Positions 32,205 to 39,946 of a DNA stretch of 64,000 nucleotides are shown here, piece by piece. The position numbers were made by a program, and so were the translations under genes. The stretch lies in contig NZ_CP085193.1 in assembly GCF_024298965.1 (NCBI RefSeq), positions 11,408,001 to 11,472,000 on the forward strand. Direction: 5' to 3'. The notes under the pieces are model-generated. The model saw only the letters and a list, made by a program, of their open reading frames with translations. It was not told where the DNA came from and did not search any database. This DNA comes from Streptomyces rapamycinicus NRRL 5491. Its GTDB lineage: Bacteria > Actinomycetota > Actinomycetes > Streptomycetales > Streptomycetaceae. Positions within the stretch are counted from its first letter, which is position 1. Each line of letters opens with the position of its first letter.

Positions 32205-33101
32205 ATGGCGATGATCGACACCGACCACGCCACCGACCACGACGGCCCACATACCGGGACGGACGGCGTCCGACTGCATGTCCAGCGGCTGTCCCCGCCC
32301 GACGGCCGTCCGCCCACCGCCACCGCCGTGCTCATCCACGGCCTGCTCACCGACTCCCTCGCCAGCTGGTACTTCACGGTGGCCCCGGACCTCGCCGCCG
32401 CCGGGCTTGAGGTGGTGATGTACGACCAGCGGGGACACGGCCGCAGCGAGCGCCCCGGCTCCGGGTACCGGCTGGACACCTTCGTCACCGATCTGGAGCG
32501 GCTGCTCGACCGGCTGGACATCACCGGTCCGGTCCATCTCGTGGGCAACTGCTTCGGCGGAACGGTGGCGTTCGCCTACGCCATGCGCCGTCCGGAGCGG
32601 GTGGCCGGTATCGCGGTCATCGAGGCGAAGCCCGCCACCGAGAGCTGGCTGACCGAGATCAGCGGGATCCTCCGGCGTGTCGAGGAGGAACTCGTCGTCC
32701 ACGAGGCCGAGTCGCTGGCCTGGGTGAGCGCCCACCGGGGCGCCCACACCGCACGGCTGGCCAAGTCGGCCGCCCGTCTGGTCCGTACGACCACCATCGC
32801 CGAGGACGTACCGGCGAGCCGGGTGGTGAGCGAGGAGCAGGTCCGCGCGGTGCGCTGCCCGGTGCTGGCCGTCTACGGCGCCGATTCCGAACTCGCCGGG
32901 GAGGAGCGGTGGTTGGAGTCGGTGCTGCCCGCCACCCGGACCGTCGTCCTGCCGGGGCAGGGCCACTCGGTCCTCGCCGAGGCGCCCACGCGCATCCGCG
33001 AACTGCTGCTGTCGTGGATCGACGAGCGTGAACACGAGGGTGAACACGAGCGCCGTACGCCCACCGGCACCGCGGCGGCCCTGGAGGCCGATGCCCGATG
33101 A
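32205..33101 (+). CDS. Alpha/beta-hydrolase-fold enzyme with a cysteine nucleophile
   Basis: A 298-aa alpha/beta-hydrolase. The nucleophile elbow reads GNCFGG with Cys116 where Ser is usual; a plausible Asp lies in VYGADSE and the His in GQGHSVL, giving a Cys-Asp-His triad. The first strand and oxyanion region are VLIHGLLTDSLASW, with DQRGHGRS further on. Cysteine at this place is typical of polyhydroxyalkanoate synthases (GxCxGG) and of some chain-releasing thioesterases that form strained rings or transfer acyl groups (family knowledge). In this operon it may release the chain from the ACP by transfer or cyclisation rather than hydrolysis; that is inference. It starts 3 bp after the ACP gene and overlaps the glycosyltransferase by 4 bp. 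Confidence 0.87.
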   Translation: MAMIDTDHATDHDGPHTGTDGVRLHVQRLSPPDGRPPTATAVLIHGLLTDSLASWYFTVAPDLAAAGLEVVMYDQRGHGRSERPGSGYRLDTFVTDLERLLDRLDITGPVHLVGNCFGGTVAFAYAMRRPERVAGIAVIEAKPATESWLTEISGILRRVEEELVVHEAESLAWVSAHRGAHTARLAKSAARLVRTTTIAEDVPASRVVSEEQVRAVRCPVLAVYGADSELAGEERWLESVLPATRTVVLPGQGHSVLAEAPTRIRELLLSWIDEREHEGEHERRTPTGTAAALEADAR

Positions 33102-34429
33102 GCCAACCGAGCAGAGCCCCGGAGGCCTCATCCCGCACACCACGCCGCTTTCTCTTCGTCGTGCCGCCGCTCGTCGGCCACGTCAACCCCACCGTCGGCG
33201 TCGCGGCCGAACTCACCGCACGGGGACACCAGGTGGCCTGGGCCGGGATGCCCGAGGTCGTCGAGCGGCTGACCGGCCGGGGGACGACGGTCCATCGCTG
33301 CGCCGGGCCGGTGCTGGGCGAGGGCGGGGCGGGCCGTCCACCGGACGTACGCGGTCCCGCGGCGCTGAAATTCCTGTGGGAGCGGTTCCTGGTGCCGCTC
33401 GCCGAGGCCATGGCTCCGGACGTGGCCAAGGCCATCGGGGAGTTCCGCCCCGATGTGGTGATCGCCGACCAGCAGACCGTGGCGGGTGCCCTGGTGGCCG
33501 AACGACTGGGGGTGCGCTGGGCGACGTCCGCCACCACCTCGGCGGAGTTCACCGGCGCGCTGGACGGGATGCCCAAGATCGACGCCTGGCTGGATGGGCT
33601 GCTGCACGAGGTGCGGGGCCGGATCGGCGACTCGGACGGCACGGCCGATCCCCGGTTCTCACCGGATCTCGTCCTGGCCTTCACCACCGAGGAACTGGCC
33701 GGACGACCGGCCCGGGCGGGCGACCGCATCCACTACGTGGGCCCGTCGATCGCCGAGCGACCGGCCACGACGGACTTCCCCTGGGAGTGGCTGGACGCCA
33801 CGCGCCCCGCCGTCCTCATCACACTCGGCACCGCGAACACCGACGCCGGGGCGCGCTTCCTCGCGGAGTGCCTGGAGGCCGTACGGGCGCGGGCCGGTCG
33901 TTTTCAGACTGTCGTCGTCGACCCCGACGATGTACTCACCCGGGCCGCCAGGGACATCCAGATCAGGCCCGTGACCCCGGCCGACAACGACGTCCTGGCG
34001 CTCCGCTACGTCCCGCAACTCCCCCTACTGCGAAGGGTGAACGCGGTCGTGTGCCACGCGGGCCACAACACCGTCTGCGAAACCCTCTGGCACGGCGTAC
34101 CGCTCGTCGTGGCGCCCATCCGGGACGACCAGCCAGTGGTAGCCGCCCAGGTGGTGGACGCGGGCGCGGGCATCCGGGTGCGCTTCGGCAGGGCGCGGGC
34201 CGCCGCCATCGGCGAGGCGCTCGACGCCGTGCTGGACGAACCGCGCTACCGCGCCGCGGCCGAGCGCGTGAGCGCGTCCTTCCGCGCGGCGGGCGGTGCC
34301 ACCGCGGCCGCCACCCACCTGGAGCGGCTGGCCACCGCGGGCGCCGCTACCCGTCCCACAGCGATCGCCCCTCACGCCACCGCGAGCACCGCCGGCCACG
34401 CCACCGCGAACCCGGAAGGGGAACGATGA
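33098..34429 (+). CDS. GT1-family glycosyltransferase (MGT/CrtX-like)
   Basis: 443 aa with the two-Rossmann GT-B fold. The N-terminal acceptor half opens with FLFVVPPLVGHVNPTVGVA, including the His-containing acceptor loop. The C-terminal donor half carries the NDP-sugar motif CHAGHNTVCETLWHGVPLV followed by RDDQP. This layout is shared by macrolide glycosyltransferases and the carotenoid enzyme CrtX (family knowledge). The last 30 residues are an Ala/Thr-rich tail. It overlaps both neighbours by ATGA. In context it should add a sugar to the product of the megasynthase. No deoxysugar genes lie nearby, so a common NDP-sugar is the likely donor (inference). Confidence 0.9.
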   Translation: MSQPSRAPEASSRTPRRFLFVVPPLVGHVNPTVGVAAELTARGHQVAWAGMPEVVERLTGRGTTVHRCAGPVLGEGGAGRPPDVRGPAALKFLWERFLVPLAEAMAPDVAKAIGEFRPDVVIADQQTVAGALVAERLGVRWATSATTSAEFTGALDGMPKIDAWLDGLLHEVRGRIGDSDGTADPRFSPDLVLAFTTEELAGRPARAGDRIHYVGPSIAERPATTDFPWEWLDATRPAVLITLGTANTDAGARFLAECLEAVRARAGRFQTVVVDPDDVLTRAARDIQIRPVTPADNDVLALRYVPQLPLLRRVNAVVCHAGHNTVCETLWHGVPLVVAPIRDDQPVVAAQVVDAGAGIRVRFGRARAAAIGEALDAVLDEPRYRAAAERVSASFRAAGGATAAATHLERLATAGAATRPTAIAPHATASTAGHATANPEGER

Positions 34430-35547
34430 GCCGAGAGAGTGCCCTGCCCCGCGCACCGGAGAAGCCGTCCCGCGCCGAGACCGTCGCCGCGCTGCGCCCC
34501 CGCTACCAGGCCGATCTGGCGCGGGGCACCGAGCGGTTCTTCGAACCCCGCCGCACGGACTGCCCGTGGTGCGGCTCCACGCGGCTGGTGCGGCGGCTGC
34601 GCACCAAGGACCGGTACCAGAGCAAACCCGGCCGCTTCCGGCTCGACAGATGCCGCGACTGCCGCCATGTCTTCCAGAATCCACGGCTGAACGACGACGG
34701 GCTGGAGTTCTACTACCGCGACTTCTACGACGGGATGGGGGAGATCGAGCTCGGCAACGTCTTCTCCGGCCGCGACAAGGTGTACCGGCGGCGCGCGATG
34801 TTCCAGGAGCCCTCCGCCGCGCCCCCGGAGACCTGGCTCGATGTCGGCACGGGACACGGCCACTTCCCCGAGGTGGCCCGTACCGTCTTCCCCGGCACCC
34901 GCTTCGACGGACTCGACTTCACCGCCGGTGTCGAACTGGCCGAGCGCACGGGCCGCGTCGACCGGGCCATCCGCGGCAGCTTCCCCGAACTGGCCGAGGA
35001 GCGGCTGGCCGGGAGCTACGACGTGGTGAGCATGTTCCACTACCTGGAGCACAGCACGGACCCCCGCACCGAACTCCGCGCCGCCCGCCGCGCCCTGCGG
35101 CCCGGCGGCCATCTGCTGATCGAGGTGCCCGACCCGGAGTGCTGGTTCGGCCGCCTCTTCGGCCGGTTCTGGCTACCGTGGCTCCAGCCCCAGCATCTGC
35201 ACTTCCTTCCGGTGGCCAACCTCCGCGAGGAGCTGACCGCGCTGGGCTTCACCGTGACCGACGAACAGCACCGCGGGCCTTCGGACACCGTCGATCTGCT
35301 CGGTGCCGTCTGGCTGACGCTCAACGCGATCGCCCCGCCCGATGACGCCCCCGCCCTCGCCAAACCGCCCGGCCGGCTCCGCTGGCTGCTGCGCTGCGCG
35401 ATCCTGCTGGCGGGCGTGCCCGCCCTCGTGGTCGCGACCACCCTCGACCGCCTGCTGCTCAAACCGCTGGCGGGGCTCGGCAAGATGTCCAACGCCTATC
35501 GGGTGGTGGCCCGGTGTGATGACTCCGCCCGTTCCGGCCCCCGTTAA
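34426..35547 (+). CDS. Zinc-ribbon class I methyltransferase with C-terminal membrane segment
   Basis: A 373-aa protein. Residues about 41-86 hold a CPWC...CRDC four-cysteine zinc ribbon. The methyltransferase core follows with motif I LDVGTGHGHFPEVA and a late motif RPGGHLLIEVPDPE. Near the C-terminus (about 325-345) a hydrophobic run LLRCAILLAGVPALVV looks like a single membrane helix. Proteins of this layout occur in sugar and lipid tailoring clusters (family knowledge). The ATG overlaps the glycosyltransferase stop by four bases, so it is the last gene of the coupled operon. A membrane-anchored methyltransferase fits a lipid or glycolipid substrate (inference). Confidence 0.85.
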   Translation: MSRESALPRAPEKPSRAETVAALRPRYQADLARGTERFFEPRRTDCPWCGSTRLVRRLRTKDRYQSKPGRFRLDRCRDCRHVFQNPRLNDDGLEFYYRDFYDGMGEIELGNVFSGRDKVYRRRAMFQEPSAAPPETWLDVGTGHGHFPEVARTVFPGTRFDGLDFTAGVELAERTGRVDRAIRGSFPELAEERLAGSYDVVSMFHYLEHSTDPRTELRAARRALRPGGHLLIEVPDPECWFGRLFGRFWLPWLQPQHLHFLPVANLREELTALGFTVTDEQHRGPSDTVDLLGAVWLTLNAIAPPDDAPALAKPPGRLRWLLRCAILLAGVPALVVATTLDRLLLKPLAGLGKMSNAYRVVARCDDSARSGPR

Positions 35548-35552
35548 GGTGG

Positions 35553-35581
35553 CCCCCGGGTCCCGCTCCGGGGCCCGGGGG
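35553..35581 (+). terminator. GC hairpin after the PUFA-like operon
   Basis: CCCCCGGG (35553-35560) pairs perfectly with CCCGGGGG (35574-35581). It lies 6 bp after the methyltransferase stop and touches the ribosome site of the permease gene. It could end the operon, or lower permease translation on read-through transcripts. Confidence 0.5.
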
Positions 35582-35588
35582 AGGGGTG

Positions 35589-36641
35589 ATGCACGGCGAA
35601 GCCGAGACCGAGGGGGCCAGACGGCCGCGCACGGCCGGAGGGCCACGCCCGCCCGGAGGGCTGCGCACGGCCGCGCGCGTCAGCACCATGGCCCTGGTCG
35701 CGGGGCTGCCGGTGGTGCTGCTCGGCGGTGTCGCCATCGCCCTGAGACCGGACATCACCGCCGCGCTGGACGACCGTGCGGTGGCCGCGTGGCGCACGGT
35801 GTTCACCGCGATCGTCATCCAGGGCGTGCCGTTTCTGCTGCTGGGCACGGTGGTGTCGGCCACCATCAGCGCGTTCGTACCGGCGTGGGTGTTCACCCGG
35901 GTGCTTCCGCGCAACCCGGCGCTCGCCGTACCCGTGGCCGGTGCCGCCGGGGCGGTGCTGCCGGGGTGCGAATGTGCTTCGGTGCCGGTGGCCGGCAGTC
36001 TGATGCGGCGCGGGGTGGCCCCGGCGGCGGCGCTGGCCTTCCTGCTGTCGGCCCCGGCCATCAACCCGATCGTGCTGGTCGCGACCTATGTGGCGTTCCC
36101 CGGCAACCCCTGGATGGTCGCCGCCCGTCTGATCGCCTCGCTGCTGACCTCCGTCGCCATGGGCTGGCTGTGGATCCGGGCGGGCCGCGAGGAGTGGCTG
36201 CGGCTGCCGAAGGGACCGGTCGGGCACACGCCCGGCGTGAGCCGCGCGGAGGAGTTCCGGCTCTCGCTCCAGCATGACTTCCTGCACGCCGGGGGCTTCC
36301 TCGTGGTCGGCGCGGCGGCCGCCGCCACGTTCAACGTCGCGGTGCCGCACTCCGTACTGCGGCTCTTCTCCGACTCCCCGTGGCTCTCGCTGCCCATGCT
36401 GGGGCTGCTCGCGGTGGTCCTCGCGGTCTGCTCGGAGGCCGACGCGTTCGTCGCCGCCTCGCTCAGCGGGTTCTCGCCCACCGCCCGGCTCGCCTTCATG
36501 GTGGTCGGCCCGATGGTGGACCTGAAGCTCATCGCCCTGCAGTCCGGCACCTTCGGGCGCGCGTTCGCGGTGCGCTTCTCGTCGGCCACCTGGGTGGTTG
36601 CGGTGCTGTGCAGCGGGCTGGTGGGGTGGTGGCTGCTGTGA
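35589..36641 (+). CDS. Putative permease, UPF0718/DUF318 family
   Basis: 350 aa from ATG 35589 (GTG 35586 is an alternative), with GGGGGAGGGG just upstream. About eight hydrophobic segments are visible, in two blocks that each end in a helix with small residues; GAAGAVLPGCECASVPV in the middle is a conserved family motif with two cysteines. UPF0718 proteins are membrane proteins of unclear substrate, nearly always paired with a UPF0703 partner, as here (family knowledge; YcgR/YcgQ in Bacillus). The 4-bp overlap with the next gene supports a two-part complex. It may be transcribed apart from the synthase operon. Confidence 0.85.
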   Translation: MHGEAETEGARRPRTAGGPRPPGGLRTAARVSTMALVAGLPVVLLGGVAIALRPDITAALDDRAVAAWRTVFTAIVIQGVPFLLLGTVVSATISAFVPAWVFTRVLPRNPALAVPVAGAAGAVLPGCECASVPVAGSLMRRGVAPAAALAFLLSAPAINPIVLVATYVAFPGNPWMVAARLIASLLTSVAMGWLWIRAGREEWLRLPKGPVGHTPGVSRAEEFRLSLQHDFLHAGGFLVVGAAAAATFNVAVPHSVLRLFSDSPWLSLPMLGLLAVVLAVCSEADAFVAASLSGFSPTARLAFMVVGPMVDLKLIALQSGTFGRAFAVRFSSATWVVAVLCSGLVGWWLL

Positions 36642-37453
36642 AGCGCAACGTCCAGGTGCTGCTGCTCCTCTTCCTCGGGGTCGGTCTGCTGCACATCTCC
36701 CTGCTGACCGATCTGTATCTGCGCTATGTGCGCCCGGGGCTGCGGCCCGCGCTCATCGCCTCCGGGATACTGCTGATCGCGCTCGGCGCGGTGAGCGCCG
36801 CCCGCGACGGTTTCCCGTTCAACCGCCCCCGTACGGACGGTGACCAGGGCCACGACGGCGACCAGAGCGAGGGCGACGGCCACGGACGCGGCCACGCGGA
36901 CGGCCACGGTCACAGTCACGCGGGCGGCCCGAAGGTCGCCTGGCTGCTGTACGTACCGGCCCTGACCATCCTCTTCCTGGCGCCGCCCGTACTCGGCTCG
37001 TACACCGCCTCCCGTGACGAGGCGAAGGCCCCCCAAGCCCCCTCCTCGGGCGACAGCGGCGACAGCCTCTTCCCGGCCCTGCCGGACACCGGTGTGGTGC
37101 CGATGACGCTGAACGACTTCAGCTCCCGCGCGGTCTGGGACACCGACGGCACCCTCAAGGGCCATATCGTCCGGCTCACCGGCTTCGTCACGCCAGGGCG
37201 CCACGGCACCTGGTACGTCAGCCGCCTCGTCATCAGCTGCTGCGCCGCCGACGCCCAGGTGCGCAAGGTGCGGGTGCACGGGGCATCGGCGCCGCCCGCC
37301 GACGCCTGGGTGACCGTCACCGGCACCTGGCATCCCACCGGAAAGGTGGGCACGGACGGTGCGAGCCCCGCCCTGGACGCCACCGCCGTACGGCGTGTCC
37401 CCGCGCCCAAGGACCCCTACCACGACATGGTGACCGGCCCGGACGGCGGTTGA
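36638..37453 (+). CDS. UPF0703/TIGR03943-type membrane partner protein
   Basis: 271 aa, GTG start overlapping the permease stop. Two N-terminal membrane helices are followed by a His/Asp/Gly-rich loop at about residues 68-96 with at least seven His, then a third membrane helix and a large extracytoplasmic domain. That domain contains SCCAAD, the family's Cys-Cys motif, and an OB-like fold region (LTGFVTPG...VTVTGTW). The His-rich loop and Cys pair suggest metal contact. The role is probably with the upstream UPF0718 permease in moving or sensing a metal or small solute; the substrate is unknown. Confidence 0.83.
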   Translation: MKRNVQVLLLLFLGVGLLHISLLTDLYLRYVRPGLRPALIASGILLIALGAVSAARDGFPFNRPRTDGDQGHDGDQSEGDGHGRGHADGHGHSHAGGPKVAWLLYVPALTILFLAPPVLGSYTASRDEAKAPQAPSSGDSGDSLFPALPDTGVVPMTLNDFSSRAVWDTDGTLKGHIVRLTGFVTPGRHGTWYVSRLVISCCAADAQVRKVRVHGASAPPADAWVTVTGTWHPTGKVGTDGASPALDATAVRRVPAPKDPYHDMVTGPDGG

Positions 37454-37495
37454 GCCACCCCGCCGGGACCGGACGCGCCCCGCCGGGACCTGGTG

Positions 37496-37726
37496 TCAGG
37501 GGCCCGGCGCCGTGCCGTCGGGCCGCGGCGGCTCCTCCCCGGAGGTCTCCTGGGTCTGGGCCTGGGCCTGGGCCTGGGCCCGGGCCTGCGGCGGTGGCGG
37601 CGGCTCGGTGGCGGCCAGGGCCGTCGGCGTCCCGCCGGGCTTGCTGTTGACGTAGGTGGTGAGCCGGTGCACCTGACGTTCCAGGGCCCTGATCCGGTCC
37701 ACGATGTCCTCGGGCAGGTTCGCCAT
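37496..37726 (-). CDS. Small tail-island protein with Ala-Gln repeat
   Basis: A 76-aa protein starting MANLPEDIVDRIRALERQV, a short coiled-coil-like helix, followed by a Pro-rich stretch and an (AQ)n repeat encoded by a CTGGGC hexamer array. The start overlaps the Gp37-like gene stop by ATGA, so it belongs to the same operon and is its last gene. The short helix resembles N-terminal trimerising segments of small phage structural proteins; no function can be assigned. Confidence 0.65.
   Translation of the reverse strand: MANLPEDIVDRIRALERQVHRLTTYVNSKPGGTPTALAATEPPPPPQARAQAQAQAQTQETSGEEPPRPDGTAPGP
37550..37585 (-). repeat. Hexanucleotide array inside the last tail gene
   Basis: Six adjacent copies of CTGGGC or one-base variants (CTGGGT, four CTGGGC, CCGGGC) on the plus strand. 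In the minus-strand gene they encode Ala-Gln repeats. Length changes would keep the frame. Confidence 0.85.
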
Positions 37727-38814
37727 CAGTCTGCCTCCTCCAGATACAGGTCGGCGGTCTCCGGACGTCCCCGCTCCGGGGCGGTGACCTTGATGCCGAC
37801 GACGCGGTAGCGGGCGTCCAGCCCCTCGGAGAACCACACGTCCTTGATGCGCAGCCGCACGGCGGTGCCGAGCAGCGCGGGGGTGGTGCCCGAGCCGAGG
37901 CGGATCCGCACCGAGGGGATGACCACCGTGCCGCGCAGGGCGGCGAGTTCGGACCGGGCGAACGCGTCGAGCGTCGCCTTGTCGGTGACATTGCTGTGGT
38001 CGGACGAGGTGTCCAGACGGGGGAACCCGGCCGCGAGGAGATCCTCGGCCACCTGTTCCCCGGACATCGCCGGGCCGCCCGCCCCGCCCTCCGGGGTGCC
38101 GCCCCTGGCCCGCGCGGTCGTCCCGCCGCGCGTGGCGTCGCGGGGGAAGGAGTACGAGAGCACATCGCCCGGCAGATCCAGCATCACCGGCTGGCTGCCC
38201 ACCCGGATCGTCGGAGAGCCCAGCTGGAGCAGCTTGACCCGCCGCCCGGTCACCGGATCCCGGTACACCGCGATCCGGTGCTCGAACCCCGGTTCCATCG
38301 CCGCGAGTTGCGCGATGGCCTCCTCCACCAGGGTCTCGTCACCATCGCTGTAGGCCACCGTACGGGCCGCGGTGGGGCCCGTCGGCTCGTACTCCACACC
38401 GATGTGACCGCCCTCGGACCCCTGCATGTAGTCCCACAGCCGGTGGACGATCTCCAGGTGGTCGAGCGCGGTGAAGCTCAGGTTCGCGCGGATGTAGCGA
38501 CGGCCCGCGTAGGAGTCGAAGGTGGCCGCCTGAAGCCCGACGGTGGTGAGGCCCCGGTCGTCCGTGGCCGGGGTCAGCGTCCAGACGATGCCACCCCAGC
38601 AGACCTCGTCACCCCGTTCCAGGTAGACGGCGGTGCGCCCCTCCACCAACTCCCGGACGCGTCGGGCCATCCGGGTGTCGGGCACCGGGATGGTCGCGGT
38701 CAGGGATCCCGGCTTGCCGAGGTAGTCGTCGTACTCCACCTCTCGCAGGGGCAGTACGTCGATGGCCTGGTCGGTGCGCAGGTCGGTGAAGACGGCGCGG
38801 TAGCGGGCGTCCAC
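37726..38814 (-). CDS. Siphovirus Gp37-like tail hub protein
   Basis: 362 aa. The sequence MDARYRAVFTDLRTDQAIDV, the early LGKPGSLTATIPVP and the mid-protein LWDYMQGSEGGHIGVEY region fit the ReqiPepy6 Gp37-like family, which sits at the tail tip of actinobacterial siphoviruses near the distal tail protein (recognised by eye). The middle is Gly/Ala-rich (about 230-255), and the C-terminal segment contains RLRIKDVWFSEGLDARYRV. No peptidoglycan-hydrolase motif was seen. It lies 6 bp downstream of the candidate fibre gene and overlaps the next gene. Confidence 0.75.
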   Translation of the reverse strand: MDARYRAVFTDLRTDQAIDVLPLREVEYDDYLGKPGSLTATIPVPDTRMARRVRELVEGRTAVYLERGDEVCWGGIVWTLTPATDDRGLTTVGLQAATFDSYAGRRYIRANLSFTALDHLEIVHRLWDYMQGSEGGHIGVEYEPTGPTAARTVAYSDGDETLVEEAIAQLAAMEPGFEHRIAVYRDPVTGRRVKLLQLGSPTIRVGSQPVMLDLPGDVLSYSFPRDATRGGTTARARGGTPEGGAGGPAMSGEQVAEDLLAAGFPRLDTSSDHSNVTDKATLDAFARSELAALRGTVVIPSVRIRLGSGTTPALLGTAVRLRIKDVWFSEGLDARYRVVGIKVTAPERGRPETADLYLEEAD

Positions 38815-38820
38815 GGCGCC

Positions 38821-39861
38821 TCACGCCACCGGGTCCACGCGGACGAAGCGGTTGTCGAAGTGCACACGCGTCCCCGCGATCGAGGAACGGTACGTGGCCG
38901 TCGCCGTGTAGACGGCGCCGGGGGTGAGGTTCCCCACCGGGAAACAGGTGGAGATCGAGGCCCGCCCGGCGCCGAAGAGGGCCGCCGCCCGGTCGTCGGC
39001 CGGGGCGAGCACCTCGGTGCCGCTCTGCGTCCTGAGCCGGAACGAGATGTACGCGGTGGCGTCCCCGTCCGCGGCCGTGAAGGCGCCGAAGGTGAGGGAC
39101 ACCCACCGGGACGCCGGGGCGGTGAAGGTGGCGGTGAGCGTGGCGACGGTGTCGGTGAGCATCTCCTGATAGGTGGCGGCGGTGGTGGCTCCCCAGTCCG
39201 CCGTGTGCCGGAGCACGGTGTCCGGAATGTACTTCGTCCACTGGGTGCCGTCCCAGCGCTCCAGCCGGCCGCCCGCGTCGCGGTACTGCCCGGCATACGC
39301 CCCGTTGTGCGGCGCGCCGCCCGCGGCGGGGACGATGCCGCCGAGCGCCGCGGTGTAGCGGCGGCGGTCGGTGATGGCGGAGGCCCAGGTGATGCCCTTG
39401 GCGGCGGACGCCCCGGCGGGGACGGCGATCTCGTAGAGAAGCTCCGCGCTCTTGGGCACGGCCGGGGCGGTGGGGGAGCCGGCCGGGGTGCCCTGGAGGA
39501 GTTCCAGGGCGGCCTCGTACTTGCCGGAGCCGTCGTAGTCGGTGTCGTAGACCCGTACGACGAGCGCGTCCACACGGGCCAGGCTGGAGTGCCCGTCGGC
39601 GACGGTCAGCAGGGTGTCGGAGTCGACGGTGACCGGATAGCCGCCCTGCGATCCGGTGGAGGTGCCCGGGATCCACACCTGGCCCGGGGAGAGCTTGGCC
39701 TGCATACCGGTGGCGGTGGTGCCGGTGAGCTGCAGCCCGCCGAACACGCATCCCGCCCGGGTCAGCAGCGGTCCGGCGGACGCCATGCCGAGGCTGACGG
39801 CCAGCCGGGTGTCCTCACGGGTCTGGCCGGTGGGCAGATGCCAGGCGGAACGGACGGTCAT
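38821..39861 (-). CDS. Tail-tip or receptor-binding structural protein
   Basis: 346 aa. The N-terminal half (about 1-165) contains VSLGMASAG, PGQVWIPGTSTGSQGGYPV and TVADGHSSLARVDALVVRVYD, a pattern common in minor tail proteins of actinophages. The middle holds an RYTAALGG...RDAGGRLERWDG segment. The C-terminal 130 residues are Thr/Ala-rich and beta-like, as in carbohydrate-binding tips. Its place between the distal tail protein and the hub agrees with a baseplate or fibre role. The ligand is unknown. This gene is the likeliest determinant of target range if the particle is functional (inference). Confidence 0.6.
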   Translation of the reverse strand: MTVRSAWHLPTGQTREDTRLAVSLGMASAGPLLTRAGCVFGGLQLTGTTATGMQAKLSPGQVWIPGTSTGSQGGYPVTVDSDTLLTVADGHSSLARVDALVVRVYDTDYDGSGKYEAALELLQGTPAGSPTAPAVPKSAELLYEIAVPAGASAAKGITWASAITDRRRYTAALGGIVPAAGGAPHNGAYAGQYRDAGGRLERWDGTQWTKYIPDTVLRHTADWGATTAATYQEMLTDTVATLTATFTAPASRWVSLTFGAFTAADGDATAYISFRLRTQSGTEVLAPADDRAAALFGAGRASISTCFPVGNLTPGAVYTATATYRSSIAGTRVHFDNRFVRVDPVA

Positions 39862-39946
39862 GAGACGGCTCCCACGGTCATCGGAGAACTCCTTGTGGTC
39901 GTACGGGATTTGAGGGTCGGAGCGGATGGTGGGGCGGCGCGGCGCC

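Noticed and set aside
33028..34425. Open plus-strand frame that would extend the zinc-ribbon methyltransferase upstream over the glycosyltransferase
   Set aside because: It is an Arg/Gly-rich shadow of the glycosyltransferase. The ATG at 34426 overlaps the glycosyltransferase stop in the operon's usual way.
37457..37495. Attachment-site repeat at the edge of the tail island (CCCCGCCGGGACC twice)
   Set aside because: Both copies lie on the same side of the island, and no matching copy or tRNA was seen at the other end.
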